Source: Mesorhizobium sp. ES1-4
Lineage (GTDB): Bacteria > Pseudomonadota > Alphaproteobacteria > Rhizobiales > Rhizobiaceae
Reading direction: 5' to 3'
Length of the DNA: 64,000 nt
Assembly (NCBI RefSeq): GCF_020164745.1
Contig: NZ_JAIUGV010000010.1
Location: forward strand, 124,001-188,000
The notes under the pieces were generated by a model. The model was not told the DNA's origin. It did no database searches and was given only the letters and a program-made list of their open reading frames with translations. Position 1 is the first letter of the stretch; each line of letters starts with the position of its first letter. The translations under genes and the position numbers were made by a program. Positions 61,232 through 64,000 of this stretch are shown here, in pieces.

Positions 61232-63375
61232 CCATGGTCGACGACAACGAACTCGGAAAGCTGCGCGACGCGGCAATACCAGCGCCTGGCGAGAACGCGA
61301 GGGCGCGTACCTTCGAGGCCGCCATGCGTGCCTATGACCAGGAAAATATCTCCGCCGTCACCCAAGGATCGGTCGGCCGTCTTCGTCTCACAGAGCGAGC
61401 ACGAAAGCTCTGGAGCGAGATCATGCAAAAGAAACTCATTGCCGCGCCGGCCCTTGCCGGGCTCGTCGCCCTGCCGATCGCCGGATACGCCACCTTCCAT
61501 ATGCTGAGGGAACAGCCGTCGCCGTTCGGCGGCGACGAGAAGATCACAGAGACGCTGGCCGACAAGCCGGCAACACTGAAGCCATTGGCCAAGCAGGCAC
61601 CGGGAGACCAGGCCGCCGACGAGCCGGCCGTGACCACCGCGCCGGTGAAGGACAAGAAAGCCGACGCGGATGTGGAAAGTCGCGGCGCGACCGATGCGCT
61701 TGTGGCTCCGGCTTCGCCGCCGAACTCCGAATCGGCCCAAGCGGGCGGGGCCGCCCGGCAGACTGCGACGGAGCGTGGAGTGTTGGCTGAGCCAGCACCG
61801 CCGGCGCCGACCGGTGAATTCGCGCTGGATGGCGCCACTGGCGCGGCCAGCACGTCGCGGGTGGCCCGCATGCCGGCCGCCGAATCCAAGTTGATGATCC
61901 AGCAGCCGGCCACGGCACCGGCTGACCAGATCATGCCGCAACAGGAAAACCGCGACCGCGTCCAGGATTTCAAGACCAATCCGGTGCACGCCGCATTAGA
62001 AGATCCGGTCTCGACCTTTTCGATCGATGTCGACACCGCTTCCTATTCCTTCGTGCGCAGTTCGCTGAAGCAGGGCTACCTGCCGCAGGCCGACACGGTC
62101 CGTGTCGAGGAGATGATCAATTACTTCCCCTATGACTGGAAGGGGCCGGACTCGGCCTCGACGCCGTTCAATTCGACCGTCAGCGTGATGCCGACGCCGT
62201 GGAACGCGCACACCAAGCTGATGCATGTCGCCATCAAGGGCTTCGACATCAAGCCGACCGAGCGGCCGAAGGCCAATCTGGTCTTCCTGATCGACGTATC
62301 GGGCTCGATGGACGAACCCGACAAGTTGCCGTTGCTCAAGTCGGCGTTCCGGTTGCTGGTCAGCAAGCTGAAGGCCGACGACACCATCTCGATCGTCACC
62401 TATGCCGGCGATGCCAGAACCGTGCTGATGCCGACCAAGGTTGCCGAGAAGGACAAGATCCTCAATGCCATCGACAATCTGCAGCCCGGGGGCTCGACGG
62501 CAGGCGAAGCCGGCATCAGGGAAGCCTACAAGCTTGCCCAGCAGTCCTTTATCAAGGATGGCGTCAACCGCGTGATGCTCGCCACCGACGGCGATTTCAA
62601 TGTCGGCCAGAGCGATGACGACGATCTCAAGCGGCTGATCGAGAGCGAGCGCAGGACTGGCGTGTTCCTGTCGGTCTTCGGCTTCGGTCGCGGCAATCTG
62701 AACGATGAGATGATGCAGACCATCGCCCAGAACGGCAACGGCACCGCCGCCTATATCGACACGCTGGCCGAAGCCGAGAAGGTGCTGGTCGAGGACGCTT
62801 CCTCGACGCTGTTCACCATCGCCAAGGATGTGAAGATCCAGGTCGAGTTCAATCCGGACAAGGTCTCGGAATACCGCCTGATCGGCTACGAGACCCGGGC
62901 GCTCAACCGTGAGGATTTCAACAACGACCGCGTCGATGCCGGCGATATCGGGTCAGGCCATTCGGTCACCGCGATCTACGAGATCACGCCCAAAGGCAGT
63001 GGCGGCGAACAGATCGATCCGCTGCGCTATGGCCAGGCCACGGTCAACAATGGCGGCGTCGCCAATGCGGACGAATATGCCTTCGTCAAGATCCGCTACA
63101 AGCTGCCGAACGAGGACGTCTCGAAACTGATCACCACGCCGGTGACATCGACCAACGAGCTCGCGTCCTTCGACCAGGCGAGCACCGACCAGCGCTTCTC
63201 CATCGCGGTCGCGGCTTTCGGTCAGAAGCTGCGCGACGAGGACGCGACCGCGAAGTTCGGCTACGACAAGATCATGGAGATTGCCACTGCCGCCCGAGGA
63301 GCCGACCCGTTCGGGTACAGGTCCGAGTTCCTTTCGCTTGTGCGCCTTGCCTCGGCGCTGGGCGGTAACCGGTAG
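61228..63375 (+). CDS. VWA-domain membrane protein, YfbK-like
   Basis: A 715-residue protein. It has a cytoplasmic N-terminus (about 1-65), one membrane helix (LIAAPALAGLVALPIAGYATF, about 70-90), an Ala/Pro-rich linker, an N-terminal vWF_A-associated domain, a VWA domain with MIDAS DVSGSMD and LATDGDFNVG, and a C-terminal DUF3520-like region. It begins at a GTG that overlaps the sigma gene stop; an ATG at 61234 is an alternative. The topology (inner sensor segment, outer VWA) would suit an anti-sigma or signal sensor. No ZAS-type zinc motif is visible. Confidence 0.85.
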   Translation: MTMVDDNELGKLRDAAIPAPGENARARTFEAAMRAYDQENISAVTQGSVGRLRLTERARKLWSEIMQKKLIAAPALAGLVALPIAGYATFHMLREQPSPFGGDEKITETLADKPATLKPLAKQAPGDQAADEPAVTTAPVKDKKADADVESRGATDALVAPASPPNSESAQAGGAARQTATERGVLAEPAPPAPTGEFALDGATGAASTSRVARMPAAESKLMIQQPATAPADQIMPQQENRDRVQDFKTNPVHAALEDPVSTFSIDVDTASYSFVRSSLKQGYLPQADTVRVEEMINYFPYDWKGPDSASTPFNSTVSVMPTPWNAHTKLMHVAIKGFDIKPTERPKANLVFLIDVSGSMDEPDKLPLLKSAFRLLVSKLKADDTISIVTYAGDARTVLMPTKVAEKDKILNAIDNLQPGGSTAGEAGIREAYKLAQQSFIKDGVNRVMLATDGDFNVGQSDDDDLKRLIESERRTGVFLSVFGFGRGNLNDEMMQTIAQNGNGTAAYIDTLAEAEKVLVEDASSTLFTIAKDVKIQVEFNPDKVSEYRLIGYETRALNREDFNNDRVDAGDIGSGHSVTAIYEITPKGSGGEQIDPLRYGQATVNNGGVANADEYAFVKIRYKLPNEDVSKLITTPVTSTNELASFDQASTDQRFSIAVAAFGQKLRDEDATAKFGYDKIMEIATAARGADPFGYRSEFLSLVRLASALGGNR

Positions 63376-63450
63376 TGGCGACGACGGTCGGCTTTCTGCG
63401 GATGATGGGGCCGTTCTGATAGGAAAGCCGGCCCAAAGGCGGGTTAGGCA

Positions 63451-63485
63451 GGCCGGCGAGGGATACTTTCCTTGCCGGCCCTTTT
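63451..63485 (+). terminator. Rho-independent terminator after the VWA gene
   Basis: GGCCGGCGAGG pairs with CCTTGCCGGCC (one G-T pair) around eight bases, followed by CTTTT. It is 75 bases after the VWA stop. Confidence 0.75.
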
Positions 63486-63581
63486 AGCCCGCATGATCGT
63501 TAAATTACGCGGTATTTCCGGTACCGGATCGCAATTTCCTCCTGCTACACCGGTCATGTCCAAGGCTTGAGGGAGCCGGAA

Positions 63582-63851
63582 TTGCAGATCACAACCATCG
63601 CCAACTCGACTCCGCCGGCACGCGACGCTTCGGCGGTTTCATCAGTCCCGTCGGCGGAATCCCAGCGCATCGGCGATGATGTCGCGCAGGCGCGCCACAC
63701 CGCCATGTCGGCGCTGACCAACGACCGCTTCCGCGCCATGCTGGAGCAGATTACCGATCCGGGCGCGTCAGGCGCGCTGGCGACAATGCGCGGCGACAAC
63801 GTTGTCGATTTCAAGTCGGCGCAGTCGAGCTACGCCGAAAACAGCGAATAA
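63582..63851 (+). CDS. Small hypothetical protein
   Basis: An 89-residue protein starting most likely at a TTG at 63582 (MQITTIANSTPPARDA), with GGGAG seven bases upstream. It is hydrophilic, with a short helical segment around SALTNDRFRAMLEQITD. No family known. A start at the TTG at 63567 would add five residues. Confidence 0.5.
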   Translation: MQITTIANSTPPARDASAVSSVPSAESQRIGDDVAQARHTAMSALTNDRFRAMLEQITDPGASGALATMRGDNVVDFKSAQSSYAENSE

Positions 63852-63868
63852 CCGCGAAGGAATTCGCG

Positions 63869-64000
63869 TCAGGCGCGGGTGCGCCGCCGCTCGCGGCGGG
63901 ATTCGCTGGTCTCGGCGGTGTTTGCCGTCGCCACCTTGTTGCGCATAGGGCCGATGCGCTCGACGATTTTTTCGACCGTCGGACGATCCGCCCGTGTGTG
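63869..64000 (-). CDS. C-terminal end of a gene running out of the window
   Basis: The open frame on the minus strand encodes at least 43 residues ending IVERIGPMRNKVATANTAET and then an Arg-rich tail (SRRERRRTRA). The frame continues beyond the window. The basic tail is not enough to name a family. Convergent with the small hypothetical gene. Confidence 0.5.
   Translation of the reverse strand, partial: HTRADRPTVEKIVERIGPMRNKVATANTAETSESRRERRRTRA

Noticed and set aside
1..64000. CRISPR arrays, insertion sequences, prophage, tRNA or rRNA genes
   Set aside because: No regularly spaced repeats, transposase motifs, phage structural genes or RNA gene signatures were seen.

Overview
The window looks like chromosomal DNA of an aerobic, high-GC alphaproteobacterium of the Rhizobiales, most likely Mesorhizobium or a close relative. 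This rests on family content (LiuR-type MerR regulator, cbtBA behind a cobalamin riboswitch, soxBDAG, several DMGDH/GcvT flavoproteins, paired DUF1127 mini-proteins) and on intergenic palindromic repeats of rhizobial type (9467-9568, 17741-17884, 43164-43189). I see no phage genes, transposase, CRISPR array, rRNA or tRNA.

Layout. 1-4.4 kb: end of a MerR regulator, two membrane genes, an MFS carrier and a Rieske oxygenase of the glycine-betaine/stachydrine demethylase type. 4.6-9.5 kb: a cobalamin riboswitch leading cbtB-cbtA-cobU-cobO, then divergent cobD and cobC and a small tyrosine phosphatase. 9.6-17.7 kb: creatininase, RidA, and a tightly coupled ABC importer-amidohydrolase-FAD oxidase-two flavodoxin-like oxidoreductases block. 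17.9-25.6 kb: an operon of two DMGDH-like flavoproteins around an aminotransferase and a homocysteine S-methyltransferase, headed by an HTH-cupin regulator. 25.7-33.2 kb: nitroreductase, MFS exporter and heterotetrameric sarcosine oxidase soxBDAG. 33.4-43.2 kb: MscS-type channel, a third DMGDH-like protein, small secreted proteins and a second NitT/TauT-type ABC importer. 43.2-47.8 kb: a GbdR-like regulator, a LysR regulator, an HSL-type hydrolase and several mini-proteins. 48.0-59.5 kb: a corrinoid/folate methyltransferase system. 59.7-64 kb: dienelactone hydrolase, an ECF sigma factor with a VWA membrane partner, and small or partial genes.

How it fits together. Much of the window can be read as one catabolic theme: stripping methyl groups from quaternary and methylated amines. 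Three chemically different first-step routes are present: oxygenase (Rieske), methyl transfer to homocysteine, and methyl transfer to a corrinoid protein and then to tetrahydrofolate. DMGDH-like enzymes and sarcosine oxidase could take the product to glycine while loading one-carbon units on folate. The cobalamin genes could supply the cofactor of the corrinoid route.

The most interesting part is 47979-59541. An MttB-superfamily methyltransferase and its corrinoid protein are divergent, and beside them lie a methyl-THF:corrinoid methyltransferase homologue, MetF- and MetV-like proteins, a RACo-type [2Fe-2S]/ASKHA reactivator, an Fe-S protein and DUF1638. This set is best known from anaerobes, yet here it sits among oxygen-using amine oxidases. 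Shared palindromic half-sites, a 22-bp palindrome in front of the folate methyltransferase, and Arg/Gly-rich tails on three of the proteins suggest a dedicated, co-regulated system.
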